Assembly (NCBI GenBank): GCA_030041515.1
Contig: JASHNS010000038.1
Span: 1 to 33,367, forward strand
Direction: 5' to 3'
From: Acidobacteriaceae bacterium
GTDB taxonomy: Bacteria; Acidobacteriota; Terriglobia; Terriglobales; Acidobacteriaceae
DNA length: 33,367 bases
The position numbers and the translations under genes are program-made. The stretch's first letter is position 1. Each line of letters opens with the position of its first letter. The notes under the pieces were generated by a model. It was not told the origin of the DNA, made no database searches, and worked only from the letters and a program-made list of their open reading frames with translations. Positions 15,584-23,274 of this stretch are shown here, piece after piece.

Positions 15584-17674
15584 CTACATCGCGGGCGCCA
15601 GCGCATCGCCCTCGGAATCCCCGCGCTCCCTCCCGCTCAGCGTCGCCTCTTCCAGCGGCAGGTCCACCGTGATGCGCGCGCCCCGCGGCTCCACGTTCTC
15701 CGCGGTAATCTCCCCGCCCTGCTCGTGCACGATGGAGTAGCACAGGCTCAGCCCCAGCCCCACACCTTCCCCGGTGTGGTGCGTGGTCAGGAACGGGTCG
15801 AAGGCCCGGCTGGGGTCGGAGAATCCCGGACTGTTGTCGGTAAATGTCGCCCGAATGCAGTTCGCGTCTTTCGTCACTTCCACGATCAGCCGCCGCTGCT
15901 CGCCGTCCGGCAAATCCTCCAGCGCGATGCTGGCATTCTTCACCAGTTGCAGAAAGACCTGGCGGATCTGCTCGCCGTCTCCCATCGCGCGCGGAAGGTC
16001 GTTCGGGATGCGCAGTTCCATCTCCACTCGAGCCGTATCCAGATCGTGCCGCGCCAGCTTTTCGATATCCCGCAACAGCAGACCCACTGACACCGGCCAT
16101 CGCCCCGCCGGCGTCAGCTTCCTGAAGCGCACCAGGCTCTCGATAATCTTCTTCATCCGCCGCGCCTCGCTCAGGATGATCCCGGCGCGCTCCTCCACCT
16201 CCGAGCGCTGGCTGTCAGCCAGCAACTCCGCGTACCCGGTCACCGCGGTCAGCGGATTGTTCAGCTCGTGCGCCACGCTGGAAGCCAGCTGCCCCAGCCC
16301 CGCCAGCCGTTCCGACTGCAGCAGCCGCCGCAGCAGCAGCGCATGTTCCCGCGTGGCCCCAATGCGCGCCACCAGCAGCTCCAGCGGCATCACGTCCTGG
16401 CTTTGCAGCGGCTCCGCCTCGCTGTGCCGCGCCCCCAGCAGCAGCGCTCCCTGCCAGCCGCCCTCTCGCACCTTGATCCCCATCATGCGCAACTTCCTGA
16501 ATGCCTGCAGCGCCGGCTCCTCCCGCACCAGCGGGCTCAGGTCCACCTGCATCAGGTCGCCGATCTCCTGCTTCATGTTTTCCGGACGGCTGATCTCCAG
16601 CTCCCGCTCTCGCGTGATCTGCCGCGCCATCCCATCCAGAGCCGCCGCTTCCTCCGGCGAAAAGCCCGACTGGCCCGCCAGCCGGAACGTCCCCCCCGCG
16701 TTGCGCAAAAGGACGGCCGCCCGCGTGAACCGGCTCATTTCCGTAATCGCCCGGCACGTCTCGTCGTACTCGCGCGGACTCGTCTCAAACGGCATCGCTT
16801 CCATGTAAAGCGATGCGTAGCGCTGAATCTCTCGCTGCGCCTGCTGGTCTCGCGCATGCGTTGCCCGGTTGGCGGCCAGCTCGTCTTCCATCACCAGCAC
16901 CACCATCCCCACCGCTGTGAGCATCCGCAGCAGATTCGTCAAACTTGTCAGATCGAAGAGCAGCCTCGCCTCGTGCCCGGACAGCTGCAGGATCGCCGGG
17001 AGCGCCCAGAACGCCAGGCCCCCCACCGTCAGGAACACTCCCGCCGTCAGCCTGCGAAACGCGGCCGCGAACAGCAGCGCCGCCATCGCCAGCATCCCGC
17101 TCTGCGCCAGATACAGCGTCTCCAGGTATTTCCCGCCCGCCATCAGCCACAGGCACGAACACCCAAAGCCCGCCACCAGCGCCAGCGCAACCCAGCTCGG
17201 CAGGAGCCCCCTCTGCAGGCTCCAGATGGCGCCCACACCCAGCGCTACGACGGCGCCGACCAGCAGCACCAGTTGCGCCAGCGGTCCCGGAACGGGCCTC
17301 GCTCCCACCAAAGCCGTTACCAGAATCAGCGGAACTCCAAAGGCCACCACGCCCGGAATTCGCGCTCGCCGAAGATAAAAAAATTGCGGAGCCAGCGACG
17401 CCAGGAACATCAGCGGCACCAGCACCATACAGACCAGCGCCAGCACCCGCCCCACTCCTGCCGTGCCCACGCCAAAGATCTTCAGCCACAGCTCCACAAC
17501 CGCCAGCCACCACCCGGCCAGCCACAGCAGATGCCGCTGCCGCGCAGGCGGAGCCTGCCCGATCCTCTGTGCTCGCGTCGGGTCCGATCGCCCCTGGAGC
17601 CATAGCCAGCCGAAGACGATTACTAAGGCTGCCAGCAAGCCGAGCGTCGGAACCTGATACAGTTCTGTATTCAT
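15584..17674 (-). CDS. Membrane-bound sensor histidine kinase with GAF-like region
   Basis: The 696-residue protein has an N-terminal integral membrane sensor with about eight or nine hydrophobic helices (residues 7-27 through about 262), a middle region (about 290-440) suggestive of a GAF domain, and a C-terminal kinase. The dimerisation/phosphoacceptor box is SSVAHELNNPLTAVTGYAELL with His469; the N box is QVFLQLVKNASIAL with Asn580; the ATP lid includes GEGVGLGLSLCYSIV. The D/G1 box reads TDNSPGF rather than the usual D-x-G-x-G, so one glycine is replaced by Ser. No response regulator gene is adjacent, so this is an orphan kinase in the window. It resembles membrane-plus-GAF kinases of the PrsK type, but I do not assign that name. 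The S9 peptidase is immediately downstream. Confidence 0.9.
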   Translation of the reverse strand: MNTELYQVPTLGLLAALVIVFGWLWLQGRSDPTRAQRIGQAPPARQRHLLWLAGWWLAVVELWLKIFGVGTAGVGRVLALVCMVLVPLMFLASLAPQFFYLRRARIPGVVAFGVPLILVTALVGARPVPGPLAQLVLLVGAVVALGVGAIWSLQRGLLPSWVALALVAGFGCSCLWLMAGGKYLETLYLAQSGMLAMAALLFAAAFRRLTAGVFLTVGGLAFWALPAILQLSGHEARLLFDLTSLTNLLRMLTAVGMVVLVMEDELAANRATHARDQQAQREIQRYASLYMEAMPFETSPREYDETCRAITEMSRFTRAAVLLRNAGGTFRLAGQSGFSPEEAAALDGMARQITRERELEISRPENMKQEIGDLMQVDLSPLVREEPALQAFRKLRMMGIKVREGGWQGALLLGARHSEAEPLQSQDVMPLELLVARIGATREHALLLRRLLQSERLAGLGQLASSVAHELNNPLTAVTGYAELLADSQRSEVEERAGIILSEARRMKKIIESLVRFRKLTPAGRWPVSVGLLLRDIEKLARHDLDTARVEMELRIPNDLPRAMGDGEQIRQVFLQLVKNASIALEDLPDGEQRRLIVEVTKDANCIRATFTDNSPGFSDPSRAFDPFLTTHHTGEGVGLGLSLCYSIVHEQGGEITAENVEPRGARITVDLPLEEATLSGRERGDSEGDALAPAM

Positions 17675-17912
17675 GCGTTCGGCCGGATGCCCGTTTGCTG
17701 GGCAAAGTGTAATCCCACTGGATACTTCCAGCCCAGGTAAATTTCCATCATTGGTACCCGCCCCGGTACGCGGTCCCTGCCAAAAACGTCATTACTTTCG
17801 TCATGGTTCGCTTTCCTCCCCCTGCTATCTCCCTTCCTCGCTCCTCCTTTTCGCAGGGAGTGATCCCTCTGGCCCCACGCTGCGTCTATGCTTACAGCAC
17901 GGGAGTTGCTTT

Positions 17913-18863
17913 GTGTCTTTTGCCGCGCCGCCTCGCCTGAAGTTTCCTGGTCTCTCTCTGATCGCCGCCCTGACGGCCGTCCTCCTCCTCGCGGCGCCGT
18001 CCGCTTTGCACGCTCAGGTCTCGCAGGAATCCATGCCCCTCGACTCCGGCTTCGGCCCGCTGGACCCCACCGCCCCCTCTATCCCCGTCGCTCAGATCAT
18101 TAAGGAATTCACCGCGAAGGAAACCCTCTTCAACCAGGTTCTCAACGACTACACCTGGACCCGCACCGTCCGCGTCCGTGTCCTCGACCATAACGGCGAG
18201 CCCACTCCCGGCCAGCAGTATTACCAGGTCGTGGACATTTACTACAACCCGCAGGGCCAGCGAATGGAACGCGTCGTTGACGCGCCCCCCAGCACCATCA
18301 GCCAGGACGTCGTGATGATGTCCGAAAGCGACTTCTCCGATATCGAGGAGCGCCTCTTCTTCGTTCTCACCGATCAGGCCGCTGACCAGTACGACATCAC
18401 CTACCTCGGCAAGCAGCCCATCGACCAGATTCAAACCTGGGTCTTCAGCGTCAAACCCAAAACCATCGTCAAAGGCCATCGCTATTTTCAGGGCCGCATC
18501 TGGGTCGACCAGCGCGAGCACCAGATCGTCGTCACTGATGGCAAAAATGTCCCGGACGATGAACGCCCCGGCCATCAGGACCTCACGCTCCCCTTCATTA
18601 CCTGGCGCCAGCTCGTCGACGGCCAGTACTGGTTCCCGGTCTACACCCATGGGGACGCTGTCCTGCACTTCTCCGGCGGGAAGGGCTACCTCAGCGAAAG
18701 CGTCAACATGGACGAGATGGTGACCTACTCCAACTACCACCGCTTCCGCACCAGCATCCGCGTCATCTACAACGGCAAAGACATCACGAATCAATCGCAG
18801 CCGAATCAGCAGCCGCCGGCCGGCTCGGCGCCGAAGCCGCAGCAGCCACAACCTCCGCAGTAG
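17913..18863 (+). CDS. Secreted LolA/RseB-like outer-membrane lipoprotein-sorting-type protein
   Basis: The product (316 residues) has a long signal peptide (FPGLSLIAALTAVLLLAAPSALHAQ, cleavage near residue 35). The body has short beta strands and patterns of the half-barrel fold of LolA and RseB: an N-terminal helix (IIKEFTAKETLFNQVLNDYTWTRTVRVRVLD), then YYQVVDIYYNPQGQRMERVV, and KTIVKGHRYFQGRIWVDQREHQIVVTDGKNVP, the strand series that in this group carries the D-x-x-D-x-x-I-V pattern. The C-terminus is Pro/Gln-rich (QPNQQPPAGSAPKPQQPQ). Function is unknown. GTG 17913 has a perfectly placed GGGAG seven bases upstream, which decides the start; the frame is open upstream to 17673 but lacks sense. 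A TATGCT at 17887-17892 may be the -10 element, only 21 bases before the start. The gene is divergent from the kinase. Confidence 0.78.
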   Translation: MSFAAPPRLKFPGLSLIAALTAVLLLAAPSALHAQVSQESMPLDSGFGPLDPTAPSIPVAQIIKEFTAKETLFNQVLNDYTWTRTVRVRVLDHNGEPTPGQQYYQVVDIYYNPQGQRMERVVDAPPSTISQDVVMMSESDFSDIEERLFFVLTDQAADQYDITYLGKQPIDQIQTWVFSVKPKTIVKGHRYFQGRIWVDQREHQIVVTDGKNVPDDERPGHQDLTLPFITWRQLVDGQYWFPVYTHGDAVLHFSGGKGYLSESVNMDEMVTYSNYHRFRTSIRVIYNGKDITNQSQPNQQPPAGSAPKPQQPQPPQ

Positions 18864-18882
18864 CCCGGCACTCCAAAGCTCT

Positions 18883-19056
18883 GTCATCCTGAGCGAAGTT
18901 CGCTCGCGTCAGCGAGCGAACGAGTCGAAGGACCTGCATTTCCCACCATTCGGGAGAAGCCTCCCGAACCCCCCGGGTGCCCCACCCTTGTCCGGGGCCC
19001 CCGGCGCGCCCGCGCGACGGGGTGGTTGTCCGCAGCTTCATCGCGGACAGGGTGGG
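18883..19056. repeat. Composite REP-like intergenic repeats
   Basis: Three hairpins lie in tandem between two secreted-protein genes. First, GTCATCCTGAGCGAA begins an element with a perfect 10-bp stem (GTTCGCTCGC at 18898-18907 with GCGAGCGAAC at 18912-18921). Second, TTCGGGAG (18949-18956) pairs with CTCCCGAA (18961-18968) around AAGC. Third, CCCACCCTTGTCCG (18981-18994) pairs with CGGACAGGGTGGG (19044-19056), one base bulged. The first shares its opening with the element at 8939. Confidence 0.65.
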
Positions 19057-19101
19057 TCCCGATCACTGACAACCGCTCAAAGGACTATCCTCATTCCTGT
19101 C

Positions 19102-19869
19102 ATGCGCTCGACACTTTTCGCTCTCCTTGCGATCGCCCTCGCCCTTCCCGCCTTCGCTCAGCAATCCATGAAGCCCGAAGACACCGAGGTCTGGAAGCCC
19201 GTCCCCAAAGTCGTCACCCCCGGCGCCACCGACAGCGCCCCGCCCTCTGACGCCATCATCCTCTTCAACGGCACGAACGACAATGCCTGGGTCTCCGCGC
19301 AGGACCACTCCCCCGCACACTGGTTCGTCCACAACGGCATCCTCACCGTGAACAAGCAGGACGGCAACATCGAAACCCGCCAGCGCTTCCAGGACTACCA
19401 GCTCCACATCGAGTGGAAGATCCCGAAGAACATCACCGGCTCCGGCCAGGCGCGCGGCAACAGCGGCGTCTTTCTCGCCTCCACCGGTCCCGGCGACGAC
19501 GGCTACGAGCTCCAGGTCCTCGACGCTTACAACAACCCCACCTACGTCAACGGCATGGGCGGCAGCATCTACAAGCAGAGCATTCCCCTGGTCAATCCCA
19601 GCCGCCCCGACGGCCAGTGGCAGTCCTACGACGTCGTCTGGACCGCCCCGCGCTTTCACCCCGACGGATCGCTCCAGTCCCCGGCGTATGTCACCGTCTT
19701 CTACAACGGCGTCCTCGTCCAGAACCACTTCCAGCTCCAGGGCCAGACGCTCTACATCGGCAAGCCCTTCTACAAGGCGTACGACCGAGCCCCCATCAAG
19801 CTCCAGGCCCACGGCGACCCCAGCGCCCCCATCAGCTTCCGCAACATCTGGGTCCGCCCGCTGGACTAG
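19102..19869 (+). CDS. Secreted DUF1080 (3-keto-disaccharide hydrolase-like) protein
   Basis: A 255-residue exported protein: signal peptide MRSTLFALLAIALALPAFAQ (cleavage after AFA, residue 19) followed by a single DUF1080 domain, a concanavalin-like jelly roll. Seen: the family start IILFNGTNDNAWVS, then HWFVHNGILTVNKQDGNIETRQRFQDYQLHIEWKIP, the GNSGVFLASTGPGDDGYELQVLDAYNNPTYVNGMGGSIYKQ core, the RPDGQWQSYDVVW block and the end RNIWVRPL. Some DUF1080 members hydrolyse 3-keto-glycosides formed by Gfo/Idh/MocA oxidoreductases, and an exported Gfo/Idh/MocA protein is encoded at 23275-24636, so functional linkage is possible but inferred. The ATG start matches the signal peptide; no strong ribosome site is visible. 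It lies 45 bases after the composite repeat. Confidence 0.93.
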   Translation: MRSTLFALLAIALALPAFAQQSMKPEDTEVWKPVPKVVTPGATDSAPPSDAIILFNGTNDNAWVSAQDHSPAHWFVHNGILTVNKQDGNIETRQRFQDYQLHIEWKIPKNITGSGQARGNSGVFLASTGPGDDGYELQVLDAYNNPTYVNGMGGSIYKQSIPLVNPSRPDGQWQSYDVVWTAPRFHPDGSLQSPAYVTVFYNGVLVQNHFQLQGQTLYIGKPFYKAYDRAPIKLQAHGDPSAPISFRNIWVRPLD

Positions 19870-19896
19870 GGCCGACCAGCCAACGGCGCGCGGCCT

Positions 19897-19975
19897 TGTA
19901 TCAGGGCACGACCTCGGTCGTGCCGATAAGCCGCCTAAAAGAACCTGGGCTTAAGCCCCTGAGAGTTGCTTGAGG
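19897..19975. repeat. Two-hairpin intergenic repeat element
   Basis: A perfect 8-bp stem GGCACGAC (19905-19912) with GTCGTGCC (19917-19924) around CTCG is followed by a perfect 12-base palindrome GGGCTTAAGCCC (19947-19958). The spacing and flanks (TATCAGGG ... CCCCTGAGAG) are of the type seen repeatedly in acidobacterial intergenic DNA. It lies just after the DUF1080 stop and could also act as a transcription end. Confidence 0.55.
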
Positions 19976-20033
19976 GCCTGGCTCTAACTCTTTGGGCAAC
20001 AAGTGCGGTCCATTTCGGGGCGATGGTCCTACC

Positions 20034-20152
20034 CGTAACCAAATCGTTACGAGCCGTGCTGATTGCTGAATCCAAATGATTTGCCGCGCAAACCCAGCAA
20101 GAGGGTATCCGTAGCAGGACCGTTACGGATAATACGTAACGAGAAAGTAACG
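20034..20152. promoter_or_regulatory. Cluster of five CGTWACG-type sites
   Basis: CGTAAC (20034), CGTTACG (20045), CGTTACG (20121), CGTAACG (20135) and GTAACG (20147) occur within 120 bases. TATCCGTA (20106-20113) also pairs perfectly with TACGGATA (20124-20131). No coding potential is apparent. The cluster lies about 260 bases upstream of the coiled-coil gene and may be a binding region for an unknown regulator. The remaining DNA from 19976 to 20413 shows no other feature I can support. Confidence 0.35.
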
Positions 20153-20413
20153 AAACCGGCGCTGGGCCGCATACTCCGCGACAACCGAGGCGAACGAGAA
20201 TCCGCAGTCGCGCCCCCCTGCTGCTGTCCGGTCAGAAGCTTCCGCGATGCCGGGGCGATTCAACCGGCTTGACGACGCCATTTAGGGCGAAAGGAGTAGA
20301 AGATATACGTTGCGAGCTCGCGCGCCGAACTGATGCGAGGAGGGCGAGTTGGTAGTCACACGGGTCCGTCGGAGGTCATGCGTTTCAGAAGACGAGAATA
20401 CCAGGAGTTGCGC

Positions 20414-21070
20414 GTGTCGAGTTCGTTTCTCTATCAGGTTCATCATCCGTGGCATTGGCTCACCTACAGCCAAAACGCCTCCGCTCTTCAAGCGGTCGCT
20501 GCGATGATCGCCGCAGTGGCGGCCGTTGCCGCCGGAATCTATGCGGCGCAAGCGTACAGAGCCGCTAATAAGCAGGTTACGGTGGTAAGGGAACAGCTCG
20601 AGCTCCAGCGGAGAGAGGGTGCGCAAGCGGCCCTCCGTTACAAAGAAGAGAAAGCCCGCATGGAGCAAGAACGCGAGGAAGCAAAGGCTAGAGAGAGGGC
20701 ACGGCACCGACAGCTGCTTGTTGACGAGGAGGCGTCGCGCCCCCGCTTCAGGAATACCAGCGGCTTCAGCCTGGGAACGGCCCCGCAGGGGCTCGTCTTT
20801 AAGAACATTGGTCAATCTCAAGCGCTGGACGTTCGTTTCACCTCTCCAGTCAGCGGCAAACTGTGGGCCCAACAAGCGTATGTGCCGCCTGAGGGGGTTG
20901 TTTCCGGCAACTTCAGTACTGCGGAGATGACTAAAGAAGGTGTTTTTATCACCTTTAAGAATCACCGTGGCACTGAATGGACGGTCCGGTACTTACTCAA
21001 CTCCCCCACCGGGGGCGACGAGGTAATCAAGGTCAATCGCCCCTGGGACACATTGGAGAGCACTGCCTAG
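20414..21070 (+). CDS. Membrane-anchored coiled-coil protein of unknown function
   Basis: The product (218 residues) has one transmembrane helix (about residues 18-38, ASALQAVAAMIAAVAAVAAGIYAA), then a long charged coiled coil (about 45-103, REQLELQRREGAQAALRYKEEKARMEQEREEAKARERARHRQ), then a beta-rich C-terminal domain (about 112-215) beginning SRPRFRNTSGFSLGTAPQGLVFKNIGQSQALDVRF, a pattern resembling Ig-like domains of other single-helix proteins. I do not recognise a family with certainty. GTG 20414 has AGGAG six bases upstream, which decides the start; ATG 20378 has GGAGG only two bases away. Base composition is less GC-rich at third positions than the neighbours, which suggests transfer. 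It ends on a CTAG shared with the convergent gene. Confidence 0.72.
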   Translation: MSSSFLYQVHHPWHWLTYSQNASALQAVAAMIAAVAAVAAGIYAAQAYRAANKQVTVVREQLELQRREGAQAALRYKEEKARMEQEREEAKARERARHRQLLVDEEASRPRFRNTSGFSLGTAPQGLVFKNIGQSQALDVRFTSPVSGKLWAQQAYVPPEGVVSGNFSTAEMTKEGVFITFKNHRGTEWTVRYLLNSPTGGDEVIKVNRPWDTLESTA

Positions 21071-21942
21071 ATGCTCCCTTGATTTGCATCGAACCACGCC
21101 CGTAGCTTCTCAGTTGTGCCCAGAGCATAGGGGAATGAGTGCAGCAGTAATCGAACTGATGAAGCAGATACCGTCGCGTTCATCGGGTGAACTGCATCGT
21201 TCCGCTGTGTGCGAATCGCCTCGAAGAGGGATGCCAGATGCGCGGACGCACCTTCCGTTACTGTGTAAGGAATCGGCGGGGGGTTACCTGCGCAACAGTC
21301 TTCAATCGTTCTCCTCACGCAGTCCAGAAGCGCGAAGAGTTGCCGCCTGCTCATCGCCGTTTCAAGCACGGTCCGTCGGCGTGATGGCTTCAGCGCGCTC
21401 ACCAATGATGCTGCCAGCAGATACACGGCTTTCTCTGACGCGGCGCCCACCATCACAGCGCTTGCGAAAAATGCTTCGCGGTTGAATGCCGTTAGGGCCT
21501 CCGAGATGTACTGTCCAATCACATCGTCGAGCGTCTGGACGCGTTCGCTGAGAAATCTCATGTACCCGGATGCTTCTTCAGGAACTGGTTCGGCCCCCTT
21601 AATCCACTGCAAGCCGCGCTCTGTCCAGCAATACCATTGCGAGCGAGAGAAGTTTATGTAATCACCTGTTGGTTTTGGGTAGGCGTAGCCAGTGTTCAGG
21701 AGGTGGAAAAACGCCTGGTTGGCAGCTGCCTGTAAATCGTAAGGAGCTTGCTCGTATAGGTAGGCTCTACCCGGATGGTATTGGTGCGGCAAGGGCTTGA
21801 CTACACCGGGGTCCCCGATAGCCTCCAATTTCCGCCAGAGGCGTTGGAAAAACACCTCACAGCTGAGATCACCCATCTGCTCACTGAACGACGCGCGAAT
21901 CAATTGAAGGACCCGGTCGACACCGTAATCTGCACGTTCCAT
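21067..21942 (-). CDS. HEPN-like protein of unknown function
   Basis: The 291-residue product is uncharacterised. Its C-terminal half (about 140-285) has the layout of a HEPN/DUF4145-type domain: a helix with ALTAFNREAFFASAVMVGAASEKAVYLLAA, then a variable region, then AIRTQRNDAVHPMNATVS, in which R-N-D-A-V-H fits the R-x4-6-H motif with a polar residue after the Arg, as in HEPN ribonucleases. The N-terminal half (QYHPGRAYLYEQAPYDLQAAANQAFFHLLNTGYAYPKP and WYCWTERGLQWI) looks like a winged-helix-type domain. The ATG has only a weak ribosome site. HEPN proteins often act in defence or toxin-antitoxin systems, so this may be RNA-targeting, but that is inference. No recognisable antitoxin or nucleotidyltransferase partner is adjacent. 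Confidence 0.65.
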   Translation of the reverse strand: MERADYGVDRVLQLIRASFSEQMGDLSCEVFFQRLWRKLEAIGDPGVVKPLPHQYHPGRAYLYEQAPYDLQAAANQAFFHLLNTGYAYPKPTGDYINFSRSQWYCWTERGLQWIKGAEPVPEEASGYMRFLSERVQTLDDVIGQYISEALTAFNREAFFASAVMVGAASEKAVYLLAASLVSALKPSRRRTVLETAMSRRQLFALLDCVRRTIEDCCAGNPPPIPYTVTEGASAHLASLFEAIRTQRNDAVHPMNATVSASSVRLLLHSFPYALGTTEKLRAWFDANQGSI

Positions 21943-22256
21943 GACCTAATTCTGCACCAGTCTGCCTGTCGGCATTCCTGTCGCTCGTCAAGAAAAAGCC
22001 AGTCACGCGATGGGGATACAGGTTGGTCGGTACGTTGCCGGGCAAACACCAGCAACCTTCAGCTGTTCCCGACAGGGCTTCGTATCCTGGCCATCATGCC
22101 GGCCCTTCGGAAGTTTTTCGGACGGCCGCACAAACTTCGCCTCCACATTTCTCGGCAGTTTGCTCGCCGCTCCACCAACAACTGTCATGAACCGCCTTGT
22201 ATCCGCGACTGCATTGCCCCTGTCGCTCGGACCGATCCCGGAAGGCGACCCGAAAC
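21943..22256. other. Intergenic stretch without a supported gene
   Basis: This 314-base stretch lies between the HEPN-like gene and the ribbon-helix-helix gene. A minus-strand open frame of 61 codons (22003-22188, starting ATG) lies downstream of the ribbon-helix-helix stop, where a toxin would be expected, but it has no Shine-Dalgarno site and no recognisable motif. I call it non-coding or remnant DNA. Confidence 0.5.
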
Positions 22257-22508
22257 TCAGTCGATCCTGTCGTCAGGACGCGGCGGCTCGCCGCCCTTAC
22301 GGCTCAGAATCCGGCGAAATGCTTTGCGATCGGCGCGCCGGCTGCGCTCCGCGAAGAAACGCTCGGTCTCCATCGCCGCGATCTTCTCGGCTGCGGCGAT
22401 CACCAGGAACTGATTCATGCTGGTTCCATCGCGCTCGCTGATCTTTTCCAGTGCCGCCTTCATCGAGGCCGGCAGACGCAGGGGAAACGTGGAAGTCCGT
22501 GTCGTCAT
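22257..22508 (-). CDS. Ribbon-helix-helix (Arc/HicB-type) antitoxin-like protein
   Basis: The 83-residue product begins with a ribbon-helix-helix domain: beta strand TFPLRLPASMKAALEKISERDGTSMNQFLVIAAAEKIAAM, where TSMNQFLVIAAAEKI is the second-helix signature of HicB-associated and CopG-like antitoxins. A charged tail follows (ETERFFAERSRRADRKAFRRILSRKGGEPPRPDD). The ATG has a strong AGGAGG eight bases upstream. Such proteins usually form a pair with a PIN, HicA or other toxin gene, but none is recognisable on either side, so it may be an orphan or a remnant. It could regulate its own promoter. Function beyond DNA binding is unknown. Confidence 0.8.
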   Translation of the reverse strand: MTTRTSTFPLRLPASMKAALEKISERDGTSMNQFLVIAAAEKIAAMETERFFAERSRRADRKAFRRILSRKGGEPPRPDDRID

Positions 22509-22614
22509 TTCTCGACCCTCCTCAGAACTTCGCCGGGGCGAATGACTTCCGTACCGCTCCCGCCCTCGATTCTTCTTGCCCTAATTCTCTCGCGCACCTA
22601 CGCTAAAGAACAGG

Positions 22615-22642
22615 AAAGCCCTGTTCTCCGGAACGGGGCTTT
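22615..22642. terminator. Candidate bidirectional intrinsic terminator
   Basis: AAAGCCCTGTTC (22615-22626) pairs with GAACGGGGCTTT (22631-22642) through 12 positions, one G-T, around a TCCG loop. T runs flank the right arm. No gene on either strand ends directly before it; the ribbon-helix-helix gene starts 106 bases away on the minus strand. It may end readthrough from either side or a small RNA. Confidence 0.5.
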
Positions 22643-22697
22643 TGCTTTCACCCTCGGCCCAGGCCGGGACACGCGCGCTCTTTGAGAAGATCGGCAC

Positions 22698-23235
22698 GCC
22701 CATCCGGCGCGAAGCACCCTCGCCCGCAAACAAAGGCTTTCAAGGGTAATACCCGCAGGGTATTACCCTCGAAGTGCCGCAGATTCAATCAACAGCACAG
22801 GCTCCGCCCTTCAAATAATTTTTCTCGCACAAACGCGGGGAGACAGCGACACCGGCTGCGGCTCCTGGTCGGCCTGTGTAGCTCTTCGGAGAAGGTCGCC
22901 CATCCGGCGCGAAATACCGCCCACTGCAAGCAAAGGCTTTCCAGGGTAATACCCGCAGGGTATTACCCTCGAAGTGCCGCAGATTCAATCAACAGCAGAG
23001 GCTCCGCCCTTCAAATAATTTTTCTCGCACAAACGCGGGGAGACAGCGACACCGGCCGCGGTTCCTGGCCGGCCTGTGTAGCTCTTCGGAGAAGGTCGCC
23101 CATCCGGCGCGAAATACCGCCCCTGCAAACAAAGGCTTTCCCGGGTAATACCCGCAGGGTATTACCCTCGAAGTACCGTAGATTCAATCAACAGCAGAGG
23201 CCCCAACCCCTTCAAAACATTTTCTCCTCCGCCAA
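22698..23235. repeat. 200-bp tandem repeat with embedded perfect palindromes
   Basis: Two nearly identical 200-base units start at 22698 and 22898, and a third begins at 23098 and decays after about 23210. The anchor CATCCGGCGC recurs at 22701, 22901 and 23101, exactly 200 bases apart. Each unit contains the arms GGGTAATACCC and GGGTATTACCC around GCA, an 11-bp perfect stem, at 22744-22768, 22944-22968 and 23143-23167. Copy differences lie between, not within, the palindromes. This array fills the intergenic space before the Gfo/Idh/MocA gene's end. A degenerate start of a further unit may lie near 22660. I see no CRISPR-like short repeat and no integron attC features. Confidence 0.85.
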
Positions 23236-23274
23236 CCCGCCCGCCGCCGGGCCGCTGGAAGCTGGAAGCCGCTC

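Noticed and set aside
20063-20272. Plus-strand 69-codon frame over the CGTWACG cluster
   Set aside because: No ribosome site and no recognisable domain; the repeated sites explain its sequence better.
22698-23235. Possible CRISPR array
   Set aside because: The period is 200 bases, units are homologous along their whole length, and there are no unique spacers.
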